The notes: generated from the letters alone by a model not told the origin. A DNA stretch of 63,717 nt from Zygnema cylindricum (GCA_037447655.1 JBBHKE010000972.1:1-63717), one strand, 5' to 3'. Counted from the first letter of the stretch, positions 34,156 through 48,107 are shown. Made by a program: numbers and translations.

Positions 34156-34531
34156 TAGCGTCAAACCCTACTCATTGACTCTTGTATAAATCTTAGATTT
34201 CGTCCGTTTGTACATATCGTATGTTTAGAATCTTCGTACCCTTGCAAAATCTTTGACGGTTTTACGCATTTGAACACAATCTTAACTACCACCAATCAAA
34301 AAGAGCAAGTAGATGAAAGACACGTGGTGAAAAAACGGCCATGGTATTTTATTACTGCTACCTCACAGCTTACACGTGGTATACTCTGGACCATCACTTC
34401 ATTAAATTGCCGCAACACTAATGCTGCTGAATTGAACAATAAACGGGCATCCGTACCTTTGTACTACGAGTTTCGTCATAGTTGTTACTGTACGAATGTA
34501 CTTTTGTGTTTTCACAATTTCTCACCTGCTA

Positions 34532-35774
34532 CACCGCGAATCGTTATTAGTGTCAACAATTCTAATTTGGGTTCTTAAAATTTTGATTTTTTTCCTCAAA
34601 TAGGATACATGATTTTAATTTTTCCTTGACGTTAATTAAGGTTCCGTACAAAATAGCGTAAATAATGAAAGTACAATAACATCTAAATAGTGTGGTGTAG
34701 GGTCCATGTCAGACCGTACATAAATGTACCTTTTCAAGTGAAAATTTTACAAAAAATCATAGTTGTCCTATTCGTACGGATTTCGACTTTTTTCCGAAAA
34801 CCTACGTAGTATTCGTTACTTTCATACCGTTCGTTAGTTTTCGCTGTACGATGTACGAAAACGTACGGAAACCGTCCCCTTAACCCTAAAAAATCCTTTA
34901 AAAATCCTAAAAACGTACAAAAAGCATACGGAAATGTACGTCTCTGTACGACATGTGTACCCTAGAAAACCTAAGAGTACGGATAATGTAAGACAGTTGT
35001 ACAGTATTTTACCGGAATGTACGAAATGCACGGGAAGTTCCCTAAACACCCTAAAATCCCCCCATCACTAACCCTAAAAGTACTGAAATATACGGACGTC
35101 GTACGTATATGTACGAAAAATGTAAGCCCGTATAACTGAAATATACGGAAAAGTACGAAAATGTACCCTAAAAATCTCAAAAAAATAACCGTCAAAAGTA
35201 CGAAAAAATACGGACACCGTAAGTAAATGTACGAATAATAGTTGGCTGTTTAACATGAATATTTGAGAACGCACGAGAATGTACCCTAAAATTCCTCAAA
35301 CCCCCTAAAAGTACTGAAATGTAAGAATATAATACGCAAATGTACGGGTACATAGTCAGGTACGCATTTAATAACATTTTTTTTATCATTAAATGCGTAT
35401 CGTGCGTAGTATTCGCGCGTTCGTTTCGTGCGTATTATGCGCACGGGACAACTATGCAAAAAATGAATTAAATCAGACGCGCACGCATAGGAACGTGCGC
35501 TCAAAAAACGGGATTAGTCTGACACGTAAATTAGGTTGAATTGTACGGATGTTTAAATTTCACGACGGCGTACGATTTCTAATATTTTGTACGGATACAT
35601 ATACTAATGTATATAATCGTACGGCGAATATTTTATTTTTGCTGTTCCCAAATTAGCATAATGCCGAAATTAGAATACACCTTTTTTTTAAATTTTAAAT
35701 TCTTAATTAGCATCAATTACGGTAAATATTCTTCAACACTATTTAAAATTTGACACTAATAACGATTCGCGGTG
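34532..35774. mobile_element. fold-back MITE, family B, copy 9, interrupted by a C element
   Basis: The ends CACCGCGAATCGTTATTAG and CGATTCGCGGTG are flanked by TA. The interior matches the uninterrupted copy at 5618-6161 on both sides of a nested insertion at 34758-35456. Confidence 0.88.
34758..35456. mobile_element. hAT-like MITE, family C, copy 2, nested in B copy 9
   Basis: The ends are CATAGTTGTCC and GGACAACTATG. A perfect 8-bp duplication CAAAAAAT lies at 34750-34757 and 35457-35464. Removing one copy restores the interior seen at 5618-6161. The interior is a degenerate repeat of roughly 115-130 bp with CCCTAAAA and AAATGTACGG elements. Confidence 0.9.
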
Positions 35775-35821
35775 TAGGTACGGCATAATCGATTTAGAGT
35801 TAAAAAAGTATAAATAGTGTA

Positions 35822-35925
35822 CACCGTGAGTCGCTATTAGTGTTGATGTTTTGTCACTTAAAACACTTTTTCTCCGAACTCGCATGTCGGATTGTGAAAA
35901 AAAACACTAATAGCGATACGAGGCT
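35822..35925. mobile_element. fold-back MITE, family B, very short copy 10
   Basis: About 104 bp. The left end is CACCGTGAGTCGCTATTAG and the right end is degenerate (AGCGATACGAGG-CTTA). The interior matches parts of 33941-34155 and 59837-59940. Confidence 0.6.
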
Positions 35926-36105
35926 TAGCGTACGAACTGTGTCAGTCCGTATGAAAGCTGAAATCGGTCTCAGACGACAATTCGGACAAAAATTTAGCCA
36001 GTCACAAGCAAAAACTCTCGACTCCACCAGTGTTCAACTCTCCAAGCATCGGCATGATTCTGTTTAGAACAGCATGTGGTCTGTTGGGGAGTTACTACAT
36101 TTTAG

Positions 36106-38530
36106 TAGTGTTGTGTATCGGTAAGGATTTGCCAATAACCGATATGGGCCTTTTTTCGGGTTGCTGATAATCGATATATTGGTACGATATAGCGCTATCG
36201 ATGTTATCGCCGATAATTTGTCGATAATATCGGTTGTTTATCGGCGACAACACCGATATCGATAACTATCGGCAATAACTGTACGGACCGTACATATAAA
36301 TATACGGCCAGTACACTCAACTGTACGTGCGATTCCCCGGACGCGCCGCGGACCGCCTTCCCTCCAATTTCGGTAAAAAATCGCGATATTTTCTACATTA
36401 TTTCTATTTTAAGGGGGTTTTACTCGGGTTCCACGCTCCCATACCCGTCCAGAATGTCCTTTTGACTGTAATTTTTTTTTGCAAGGTTAGTTACGCCCTC
36501 ATATCGCTTCCATTGTTTGTCTATATTGGTTTTTTACTTTACGATCCGCAATAAGGTCAGGCAAAATAAATTCTTAAGTTGAAATTTGGACTGATATAAA
36601 AACAGGATTTCAGCCCTGAGATTCAATGCAGCACAAAATTTTAGCGTTGGATTTGAGAACAGAAATTAAGCATTATAATTTGGCTTAAATTATAGCACTA
36701 AGTCTTAGAAATTAAATTCAGTGCAACACTGAATTTAAGCACGATTTATAGCATTATATTTAGTGCGATATCATATTTTAAAGCACTGGATTTTATCACC
36801 ATAATTAAGCAATGAATTTCAATGTAGCAATGGATCGTGCACTAACAATGGATTTCGACACAGAATTTCATTGCCGCACTAAACTTGAAATTTGATACGT
36901 TTTTGCAGCAGTAAATGTAAGCACTGAATTTCAGCACTGAAATTCGGCTCAACACTAAATTTTAGTGCAGCACTGTATTGCAGCGATAGGTTTACCCTCT
37001 GGAATTTAGCACTGTATTTTACTGTACCACTGAATTTGCGCACTAGATTTTAGCACTGGACATCAGCATTTAAATTTAGTGCAGCACTGGATTTTAGTAC
37101 TAAAATTTAGCACTGTAATTCAACTCTGAATTCCAGCACCAAACTTTAAAATCTTCAATCCTAAATTTCAGTGCAGCACTAGATTTCAGCACAGAATTTT
37201 AGAAGATTCTTTTAGCACTGGCATCCAGTGCAGCAAAGTCTTTTAACACTGAATTTGAACACAGAAAAGGTTTCAGCACTAAATGTGAGCACTGAAATAA
37301 AGCACTATATTTGCGCACTGTATTTTACCACTCGGCACTTTACTTTACCACTGAAATTTAACACTGAAGTTTTGTCGTGAGATTTAGCACTGAACTTCTC
37401 TAATTCAACACTGAATTCCACAACTGAATTTCAGCACAACACTAAATTTCAACACTGAATCTTAGCACTTGACTTCAACTCTAAAATTCAGTACACACTG
37501 TTTTCTAGGTCTGAATTTGAGTGTTGAACGGTTCAGCACTAAGTTTAAGCACTTTATTAATTATAAATTACTTTATTAATTTTATAAATATTAATTACTT
37601 TATTACTTAAGCACTGAATATGAGCACTGAAATTCATCATAGCACCCAGCACTGAACTTTTCCACCGAAATTCAATACAGTATTTTAGTGTAGCACTGGT
37701 TTGGCGGTGCATTTTAGCAATGAAATTTAGTGCGACACTTACCACTCAGATTCAAAACTAAATTTTAGTGTAAGGATTCTAGCACAGGAGTTACTATCAT
37801 GGAAATTTAGTGCACACTGAATTCTAGCACTGGAATTTACCGCAAAAAACCAACAAATCCAATTTCTATATTGTCAATGTTTTAAATTTCCAAAATCACT
37901 GAATTCAAAATCTGAAAATTGTAAAATTCTTAACTTATCAATTCCCAAACTCCAAAAATCACCAGTTGTCAAATTTTATAAAAAAATATTATTTCCTCAA
38001 ATAAATGCCCCTGAATTTTCAAAAGATGGTGGCAATAGGTTGCAGTAAATGGCGGCAGTCTGACAGATGTGTTCGTCTGCTCTGTTCGTTTGTACGTCTG
38101 TTTTCCGAAAATGTTTGATTTAAAAAGTTACAATATAATTTAATTTTTTCGTATCAGTACTATAGTTTTACTGTTTTAGAACTATAAAGTATTGTTTTAA
38201 ATTTGTCGACGTTTATGTGTTGCGTTTATTTGTCGACGTTTATGTGCTGCGCTTATTTGTCGACGTTTATTTTTTGAAGTTAAACAGATACGGAACAGAT
38301 TCACTATACGTGGCATGCCACGCTATATAAAGTAAATAATATTAAGTGAATAATATAATTCAGTATGTTTTATAGTACTATTGTATGCATACTATATTTT
38401 TTTAAAGTTATCGTCGATATGGAATTTGTTGGTGTCTGACCGATTTAATCGGGACCTCTGACCGTTTGATAACCGATAACTATCAGTATCGGTGTCATCG
38501 CGATTAATTTTTTATTGATACACAACACTT
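36106..38530. mobile_element. hAT-like element, family E, long copy 2
   Basis: The left end is TAGTGTTGTGTATCGG and the right end is GATACACAACACTT. Subterminal ATCGG motifs and the palindrome CGTGGCATGCCACG (38309-38322) match the copy at 19877-20495. No convincing target duplication is visible. The interior holds a long degenerate tandem repeat and no transposase. Confidence 0.7.
36600..37850. repeat. degenerate AGCACTGAATTT tandem repeat
   Basis: About 1.25 kb made almost entirely of short units around AGCACTGAATTT and TTTAGCACTGGA, with irregular spacing. It lies wholly inside the family E element. No frame longer than about 60 residues is present, and no unique spacers separate the units. 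Confidence 0.85.
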
Positions 38531-39133
38531 CTGATAGTGATTCACATTGTACTTTCCATTATTCCATATCGGCGATATTTTGCACGTAGACAAGACTATC
38601 GTAAAATAATCGGTACGTTTCTAAAGTGGTAAATGGCATAAATCCGTGTGCACGATATTTTTCTCGTCCGAAAACTCGTATGTCAAATAATCCGTTCTTA
38701 AGATAATTGGTACATCCCTATACAAATGCGTATGCACGATACTTTACATGTTCATTATTCCGTACGTGATAGAATTCCGAAGGTAAGATAATGCGTACAT
38801 GTCGTACGATTTCCTGTACGTCAAATTTTCTTTATGTAAAACCTTGCCGTACACTAAATATGAGCGGTGGACCACTCATAGCGGTTTGGAATAAGCTACA
38901 CTTCCCATAAGGAGGCTCGGGGGAGGTTGTAGGTGGGGGTGGGTTTTGCGGTGGGGGGAGGGAGCAGGGGGAGGGGTGGTGGGCGGGGTGGGCCCAGTGG
39001 GAAGAGTGGGGCGAGGGGGCGACCCGGGGGAGGGGGGAAAGTTGACTCCGCGGAATCTGGTACTAGAAGATATGCATTTCCGTTGTGACGCGTGTCGCTA
39101 CATCGCCCATCGTTGTTGCACCGTGAATCACTA
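38531..39133. other. gene-free spacer
   Basis: Short GTAC-rich sequence, then a G-rich patch (about 38920-39045). An isolated B-type left end, CACCGTGAATCAC, at 39118 stands directly before a complete B element. Confidence 0.4.
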
Positions 39134-39340
39134 CACCGTGAATCGCTATTAGCGTCAATGACTCTAATTGCGGTACCCCGTTTTTTTACCCAAATTCTCA
39201 AATAGAATTAATAAAAACCCTTTAAAAACAAATTAGAGTAACTGATTTCCCTCTAAACCCCCAAATTCCCAAATAGCGTAAATAACGCTAATTGTTTCAT
39301 AACGCTATCTATTTCATTACGCTAATAGCGATTCACGGTG
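39134..39340. mobile_element. fold-back MITE, family B, copy 11
   Basis: 207 bp, TA-flanked, ends CACCGTGAATCGCTATTAGCG and GATTCACGGTG. Confidence 0.82.
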
Positions 39341-40247
39341 TAATGGTGTGAAGGAATCATTACATTAAATAACAAATTAGGGTAAAGTTCCATTAGGGGA
39401 AAAATGCCTTTGTCTACTTAAAGCCATACTTTTTCGTACTGTACCGTACCAAAAAAAAAAAAATGTCAGAAAAACAAGCCTACTGGATGAGGGATTTGAT
39501 TCTCCACGTTTATGGGCGTAAACGTAGACCGTCGGATGCATAACTGGATACTCCATCGTCTGACACTTTCAGTTCGCAACAAGTAACCCGGAGTAGGTAA
39601 ATTCTTAGCGCTTGAACGAATAACATCGTGCCTCGTGGAAAAGTGAACAAATATCCACGGCGACCGCGCGACCAGGTGGGTACACGTTGCATATGACATG
39701 TGCCTTCCGCCAGGGAGGATGGGAGGCCACCGGAAGACGCAAAAAAATCTTTGACGGAGGATATTGTTTCACGCGATCCACTAACCATTTTGACATTTTC
39801 GTACGCTTTCTTAAGTTTCGTCCGTTCGTACAGATTTTATTCAATACATCGTACGAGTCACCTTTTAGTCTTTTACCTTCGTTGGTACGAATACGTGGTC
39901 ATAATTTGCTGCCAGAGATTCTTTGAAGACTACCAGAATCGTATTCTTTTATTACGTGGCCAAATTAAAGTTTGCCACGAAAAAGCAAATGTTGGTTACT
40001 GACCCGACACAATGGAATAGTCGCTTCAGTAAACAATTTTTTGATGTTTACAGAGACCGCGTAATGGAACAACGCTCTTAGTGTTTATACCTTTATTTTG
40101 TGTTCAATGGATTAACGCCAAGAAAAATTAAAGTTGATTTGAACATGTGACCCTATTTTGGATAATGGATACACATATCCCATCTCGTAACCGATATAGT
40201 TTGTGTTCACATTGTCGACGTTTAAAAGAGTGAGAACATGTTCGCGG
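39341..40247. other. gene-free repeat DNA
   Basis: About 39390-39540 is a member of the dispersed repeat with GATTCTCCA and CCGTCGGA. The other frames are not recognised. Confidence 0.4.
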
Positions 40248-40704
40248 CATAGTTCAAAAGTAAGTGACCGTACGCCAATACGATATGCCTATTGTATGCA
40301 AAACATACAATATGGCCTTAAGACCCATATTGTATTGGCCGCAAAATGAAATAAAATAGTATCAAGGTTGAGTTGCGCATTGATCGATAGAGAATTAAAC
40401 GTCATGTCTAAATTTGAAAAAAAAATCGGACAAGAAAATATTTTTTTGTGAGTTTTGAGCGACTTTTAATATAAACCATCAGATTCGGATGATCTGACGC
40501 TCGTTGATGAAAGTAACGATCTAAGAAGATCACATGAAAATCCCATAACACAACTTACGATAGGACTCTCGTCAAATTCGGACGATCGGACGGTCGCTGA
40601 TGAAAGTAGCGATTTAAGAAGATCACATGGAAAGCTTGTAACACAACTTACGCTAAAGGCGGCCTACAAAAGGCCTACCAAAAAACGCCTACTTTTGAAA
40701 TATG
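40248..40704. mobile_element. hAT-like MITE, family A, copy 3
   Basis: The ends are CATAGTTCAAAAGTAAG and CTACTTTTGAAATATG. The flanks GTTCGCGG and GTTCGCGC match at seven of eight positions. A block of about 100 bp around AAGTAGCGATTTAAGAAGATC is duplicated inside. Confidence 0.82.
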
Positions 40705-43700
40705 GTTCGCGCGATTTCCCCCCGTCATTATTGCTAGGAATAAACGCTTGTCACTTGTCGACGCACTCAATTTCCCGAGTCAACGCAAATTAGAGTAATT
40801 GACACTGATTAAACCATACCGATATTAGCGTAAAGGAAATAATATAGCTATTGATTCTAGTGCTAAAATTTATGGGCCCCTAATTAGTGTTTAACTACGA
40901 ATAGCTATCGAGGGTGTAAGTAAGAAAAAAAAATAAAAAAGATATGGAAAAACTTTATTACAGAAAGTGCGATGGAAAAACCATCAAAATACAAAAGGGG
41001 GTCAACAAGTAAGGGGGTAAGTAAGTGGCAAACAATAAGCCACAGAGTCAAACATGTTTTAGCGTAGCTGTTTTTAACAAAATGTCAACCCTAACAATTC
41101 GCTAACTCCAAGGGCGATGGGGGGTGTGTCTCTCTGCCCGGTTCGGGTAGGTTTAACTTGGTTTAGCTTCGTTCCGTACTAAAGAGAACCGATCACCTCA
41201 ACCGTTCGATTGTTTTTGGAAGACGATATAGCATGCTCGGAAAGTGGAAACCCTAAAACCTGCTTCGTCAAACTTAACGTACTTCGTACAAAAGTACGCT
41301 ATTTCGCTATACTTTTACAGTTTTACCACAAGGAACTTCAGTATTGTTCTATCAAGCACTGCAGTACAATATTCCCTGGGCTTGTACAGGTTTGAACCGG
41401 GTGTGGCTAGATCTGGCCGATTGAAGAGGTTTTTAAATCGCCCGAAACGAACCAAACCGGAAAAAACAGAAAAGCAGATTTCCATAGCCGAACGGTGACA
41501 AAACCGGCATACTTCGATGCAGATGGGTCACTCCCAAACCGAGCCGAAGTCCGTAGCGTGTTTTGTACCACAAAAGTACAGTACCCTAGTCCGTACTCCG
41601 GACTACGCGGCCCAAACGCATAGATTTTCCACGGGGATTTCGGGACGTCAATATTGACCGTCTGATTTAACAATATTATGTAGCATAAGACGGAATACAT
41701 TGTAAAACCATAGACGGCTTCGTAAAATTTGAAAGGGTACAAATCACATTTGAAGCTATTATGACAAAAGAAATCCCCTCTTGAAGCAAATATAACGTTG
41801 GACTTTTAGCCGGTAACTAAGAGACGCCTGAAAGCGTGGCGACACGCCGCAATTTGGAACATATTGTGGAAGAAGCGAAAGTGTATTAAAAAAATAAAAA
41901 CAAAACTAAATAAATAAATCGTTTAGGGTTAAACATCAGATGGACCAATATAATAAGGATAAATATGGATAACTTTTAATCAATATATTGTACCAATAAA
42001 TATATTATAAGACGGTACATATTATTAATACTACATCTTGAATGGCTAGTGTAAAGAAATTTTTAGAGTAAATAAAAAAATAGTTTTATCAAATCGAAAT
42101 TGGGTTCAAGGGCCTAAAGCCAACAAAAAATAACACTAATTTATACATCTAACAAAAAAATACAAACACATTCCCATATTGTAGTCGGTATAGCGTATGT
42201 TTACATTGCCATCGTTTGAACATGTGAGAACACGTTCGTACGATTTCCCCCCATCTTAACTATTAGAAATTAAATTTGAGGAGCTTTCTCGTGTCGACGT
42301 TGTTACCTCACATTTTTTCAGTACAAATGTCCCAAATAACAAGCAATTTTAAGTATGGAAAACCACATTTTGTACACTACAATATTAAAAAACCGTCCAA
42401 ATAAGAGAAATAGACAATGATTAGGCCACACTTATATCGGTGTAAAAGAAAAAAAATTTATCAATTCTATTTTAATTTTGAGGGTCAAACTTTAGAAACG
42501 TCGAAATAATGTTATTACCACTATTATCGGTTCACAGTGTACTAAGGGTTAAAAAAATTTGGGGCAAAAAAAATGCTTCTTCACATCATAGTTTCCTTAT
42601 TTTCTGAACGTGACACCACGATCGAATGGTATCATCGTTTTTTTTAGGTTTTCTCTTCCATAACATAAATAAAAAAACTGAATCACCTAAGCAATGTTTA
42701 ATTGCAATAACGAGGAACGTAATGTCAAACACTTGGTGTGGTTTGGGCTAAACCGAAGTAACCACTTCTTACAAAGTCGAATTCTTGAAATTTCCTAACC
42801 ATTTAAAACAATTTGGTTTGGTTCAACCAAATTGTGAAACCATTCAAATTTGGTCCGATTCAAATTTCGTCAAACGGGATTCGACAAATGTACTTGCATG
42901 ATTGTTCAAGTATGTATGGTGTAGTCGTCACCCTATATGTAAACATGGCAAAATTTAACCCTAACGAAAAGAATAAAGCAATGTAGTACCTCTTATTTGT
43001 ACTTTTTTGTGTTCCATTTTTTTTGTATTCCTTTAAAAGATAATAAAATAGAAAAAATCAATCTAATGAAAAATCACAAACAATTTAGGTCTTAAACATA
43101 CATGAGATCAACAAAATAAGTTGCTTACGACTGAGCACATAGTTATCTTCTAATTACTCTAAAATTTACAATAGACAACATATAGTAGACAATAATACAC
43201 ACTTCCCAAAAATGACATCCTTTCCGATCCACATGCTCTACTACCCACCATAGTTCCTCACAAATCAAGAAACAAGTGGAAAAACTTAAACAATCAAAAA
43301 AAAAGGAAAGAGCAAAAGCCTGAGAGAGTGAAAAATTCACTGACTCCAAAAAAATTACAAAATTTTCCTCCTTGTGAGATTTCTACAAAAAGAATATTCG
43401 TCAATGCTTTTACTTCCTTTTGTCTAATAAAATCTCTCTCTTTTAAGGTGTGTCTCAATGATAAAAACTTTACCTTTATAAATTGTTTACAAAAGAAAAT
43501 TCAGCGGAATTTTACGATAATTTAAAAAACCAAAACAAATCAATAAATATTAAAAAAATATAAATATTTATAAAGCCTCAAATTTTTAGAGGATAACTAC
43601 ATAAAACCAAAAATGAAAGCTAAAATGATGATTTTGTGGAAAGGTTTGACAAATTTTCTCAAATTTGATTCATAGTCGTCCGCATTCTTTCTCTAGATGT

Positions 43701-44726
43701 GCTTTTAACGCGATGCTTGGGCCATGGCGAAGAGATTCATATGGAGAAGGGGTGAGGGGAAAGGGAACAAATGACATGATAAGAAACATTTTGGAATATA
43801 TTTGTGATGAAAATTTTCCCTTTTTTAAAAAGTTTAGCTACATCGGGGCGAGACCAGTCGATGAATATAGGGGGGCAAGGGAAAAGTAGTCGATGAATAT
43901 AGGGGGCAAGGGAAAAGTAGTCGATGGATATAGGGGGACAAAGGAAAAGTAATCATAAGGATGGTTATTTTTTACGAATTACAAGAGGGAAGAGATTCTT
44001 CCCTCCCCTCCCCCCCCACATCTCTCTTCCTCACTGTCGTGCATGAGAGACAAGCAAGCGAACATGCATCACAACCAGAGTCATGCTAACCAACATATAC
44101 ACCAGCGAAAATAAATATGAAAAGACAAAAATTATATACACCATGAGAAGGAATAAAGGTGAAAATGACCTAAAGAGAGAAGGGGAGGAATACTCCCCTA
44201 GATTGAAGTGGAAAGAGAGAAGGGGAAGAATTCTCTCCTACTATGAGTGGACCCAATAATTAATACTAAGCCACGAGGTAGCCACTAAGCTCTCGGGTCT
44301 TCCATGTATTCTCTACAAGAGTTATCTCAAAGGAAAGCAACGAAGCAAAATAATCACTTCTAACCAAAATGAAGAAAATCGGAATTAACCAAAAATGACA
44401 CTTTCCCAAGAAAACCGAAATGCCACACAAATAAATACACTCAAAAAAACCGTCCAGCTATCCGGAAAACGGCGCTGCTTGAAAGAAGATGCCCCACCGT
44501 CAGATAGAAAGGAGACAAAACAAAACAAACCAGAACTGCGATAAGGTGGTGTGCACATAACCGCCAGGAACGCACTCACGCAATTGAACAAGCTTTCACA
44601 GACCCATAGATAAAAAAAACCATCTTACAAAAAGGGAAAAAGAGGACAACCAAGAGGCAAATCGATGTGTAATAAGAGGCTTAACCACACTAGCCTGACT
44701 GCACGGCTAGCCTATTCAATTGCCGT
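40705..44726. other. long gene-free stretch
   Basis: No gene was recognised in about 4 kb. About 40790-40915 and the right end at about 42522-42541 are decayed family B material. The segment 44100-44726 is probably 3' flank of ubiquitin-S27a. Duplicated GAGAGAAGGGG motifs occur at 44170-44250. Confidence 0.4.
43850..43955. repeat. about 32-bp tandem repeat, three units
   Basis: Three successive units with core AGTCGATGAATATAGGGGG followed by CAAGGGAAAAGT. Confidence 0.85.
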
Positions 44727-45414
<688 letters not shown>

Positions 45415-46113
45415 GCTGCCGGCTGCGACCTCCGCTCCGGACTCGTCCCTCTTGACGGAGCGCTGCGCGCAAGAAGACCAACAGTTGTCGCGCGACCAGG
45501 CTTTGTACTGGGCCCTGCAGAAAGGTTTAGGGCTTTGAAGAGCGCGTACAATCGTACGCATAGGCTGAACTTTGAGCTCTGCAGTTTTGAACTTTGAATT
45601 ACGGTACAGTACAGTTCTGTAGGGGCAACACTTGTGGGGTGGAATCATGGAACAAAGTGTAGAAATTGTTCTACTGTGACATTTTACGGTGCTTCAATTA
45701 AAAGAGTACTTTACTTTACCGTACTGTACGAATGAGCCGTATCTCACAAAGCGACAAACAATTCCGCCGTCCCCAGTTCCTATTTTCAGTGTTTTGTACT
45801 TGTTAGTGGCGGGGCAAAGTGTCCACAGTAGGGGGGGAGTGTACAGTTAACCCTTCTTCATACCAGCTCGTATTTCGAGAGGGCCGCCAGGGAGGGTTTA
45901 CGAGTCGCCGCCACGTGGCGATTATGTGTCCTTCCCCCACTTCTTTTCTTCAGCTCTTTCAATTTTGTTGTCCTACCTGACTTGAAGGTAAACATCGGCC
46001 TTCAGTCCTTTACAAGTAAACCTTTCGTCTTTTTTCGAAACATAGGATTTTTGCTAAGTTTGTGAACAAGAAAGGCTACTCAGCAAGACGAGAATTTGCA
46101 AGACAATACAGCC
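45415..46113. promoter_or_regulatory. shared intergenic region between ubiquitin-S27a and dyskerin
   Basis: The two start codons face apart across 699 bp, so both promoters and leaders must lie here. A TGGGCC site-II-like motif and a telo-box-like motif lie 95-120 bp upstream of the ubiquitin-S27a start. No clear TATA box was found on either side. That regulation is shared is an inference. Confidence 0.55.
45509..45532 (-). promoter_or_regulatory. site II and telo-box-like motifs
   Basis: TGGGCC at 45509-45514 and, on the minus strand, CCCTAAACC at 45532-45524. This pair is typical of plant ribosomal-protein promoters, where TCP-type factors and telo-box binding proteins act. Confidence 0.55.
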
Positions 46114-48107
46114 ATGAGTGAAGAGAAGAAGAAGAAGAAGACAAAGGTGAAGGAAGAACCAGTAGAGTCCACCATAGTCCCGACATCGGTCGGAGCCATC
46201 CAAGCCTCTACCGATTTTTTGATTCGTCCAGACAACAGCTCCGCCCATTTAGACACCTCCAACTGGCCTCTGCTTCTCCGCAATTATGACAAACTCAATA
46301 TCCGAACAGGTCATTACACTCCTATCCCTCTCGGCCATTCTCCCTTAAAACGCCCTATTTTTGACTACGTCCGCTATGGCGTCATCAATCTCGACAAACC
46401 CGTCAATCCTTCCTCTCACGAAGTCGTCGCGTGGATTCGTCGTATACTCCGAGTGGACAAAACGGGCCATTCGGGAACTCTGGACCCTAAAGTCTCCGGC
46501 AGTCTCATTGTTTGTGTGGACCGAGCCACAAGGCTGGTGAAGGCTCAGCAGGGGGCTGGAAAAGAGTACGTCTGCATCGCCCGTCTCCACGCGCGGGCCG
46601 ACTATACAGCTGTGGCTCGCGCCATAGAGACCTTGACAGGGGCGTTGTTTCAAAGGCCTCCACTCATCTCGGCAGTCAAGCGACAGCTTCGTATTCGAAC
46701 AATTTACGAAAGTAAACTGATAGAGTATGACGAGGAGAGGCACTTGGTGGTGTTCTGGGTGTCAGTGGAGGCAGGGACGTATGTGCGAACGCTCTGCGTC
46801 CACTTGGGGTTGTTGCTGGGAGTAGGAGCACATATGCAGGAATTGCGGCGAGTGAGGTCGGGTATAATGGGGGAGAAGGACAATATGGTGACCATGCACG
46901 ATGTGCTCGATGCACAATGGCAGTATGACAACTATAAAGACGAGAGTTATTTGAGGAGGGCAATCATGCCCTTAGAGGTTTTGCTGACTACGTACAAACG
47001 TCTAGTTGTGAAGGATTCTGCTGTGAATGCTATTTGCTATGGTGCAAAGCTCATGATTCCGGGATTGTTGCGATACGAGAACAACACCGAGGTAAGGAAC
47101 TCTTTTTTGAAATCTGCTTATTCATGAACCCTTCTAACTCGAGTCATCAATTTCGTAAGTCTGCCACTATCAGTCATTTGGTGCAAAATTATGTCCTTGG
47201 TCGGTGGGTTCTTTGTTATGACTTATTTTCTGTTCCAATGTTGTTTTTTTCCATTGTATCTTTGTCCGTATTATTAATTGACTTATTTTGCGGTGGCATT
47301 TGGCCCACTCCTGTTAATCTGAAGTAATGATCTTATGTCTTGCCGCAGGTGGGAGAGGAAGTTGTCCTTATGACCACAAAGGGAGAAGCCATCGCTATCG
47401 GTATTGCGGAGATGACCACTGCTGTCATGGCAACCTGTGACCATGGAGTAGTAGCAAAGATCAAGCGTGTAGTTATGGAGAGAGACACGTACCCACGGAA
47501 GTGGGGACTTGGTCCTGTTGCTCAAAACAAGAAAAAGATGATAAGCGAGGGTTTACTCGATAAGAATGGGAAGCCCAATGAGAAAACTCCAGCCGAGTGG
47601 CTGAGAAATGTTCCGGATCTGCGGATGGCGTCTGACGCTGATATTGCGAGAGCAGCCGCGGCTAAGGAGGCAGAAACGACTGAAGGTAAGACAGGAGATG
47701 GGGAGGGTGATGGTGAGGATAAAGATAAGAAGAGTGCAAATACGGAGGTCCCCGTGGAGGAGACGCCAAAGAAGAAGAAGAAGAAGAGGAAGGCGGATGC
47801 AGAGGAGGAAGTTGGTGAAGAAGCCAACGGCGAAGCTGTAGAAACAGAAAAGAAGAAGAAGAAGAAGAAAGTTTCCGCGGAAGAGGCTGTAGAAGCTGAG
47901 GTAGAGCAGAAAGAGAAGGAGAAGGAGAAGAAAAAGAAAAAAGCAAAAGAGGAGAGTACAGGACATGAAGGTGAGATTCAGGTTCAATCAGAGAAGAAAA
48001 AGAAGAAAAAGGATCAGGCTGCGGTGACCACTGAGGCGGATGAAAATGCAGGTGAAACTCCAACAAGTGAGAAGAAAAAAAGGAATAAGAAAAAGGAGGA
48101 GGAGTGA
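46114..48107 (+). CDS. CBF5: dyskerin / CBF5 / NAP57, H/ACA snoRNP pseudouridine synthase
   Basis: Two exons, 46114-47091 and 47349-48107, with GT-AG borders and phase 0, give about 578 residues. I chose the ATG at 46114 (MSEEKKKKK). A slightly longer frame begins only at a TTG. The protein is the catalytic subunit of H/ACA snoRNPs, which pseudouridylate rRNA in the nucleolus and support telomerase RNA. Visible parts are a basic N-terminus, the dyskerin-like segment up to about residue 85, a TruB domain with [12 protein letters not shown] (catalytic Asp near 124), and a PUA domain around 299-372 interrupted by the intron. From about 425 a long Lys/Glu-rich tail with several KKKKKK clusters serves as nuclear/nucleolar targeting. 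Length is close to that of plant homologues. Confidence 0.95.

Larger units (their letters stand above)
32613..34531. repeat. dispersed repeat D, copy 2 (carries three B elements)
   Basis: Homologue of 27201-29450 (same start sequence and internal landmarks). It is interrupted by B elements at 33239-33412 and 33941-34155, and its right side is cut by the B element at 34532. Confidence 0.7.

Noticed and set aside
36600-37850. CACTG repeats as a CRISPR-like or coding array
   Set aside because: Units are short, irregular and without spacers; stops occur in all frames.
46096-46113. Six extra residues at the dyskerin N-terminus
   Set aside because: They would need a TTG start. The ATG at 46114 gives the expected basic N-terminus.
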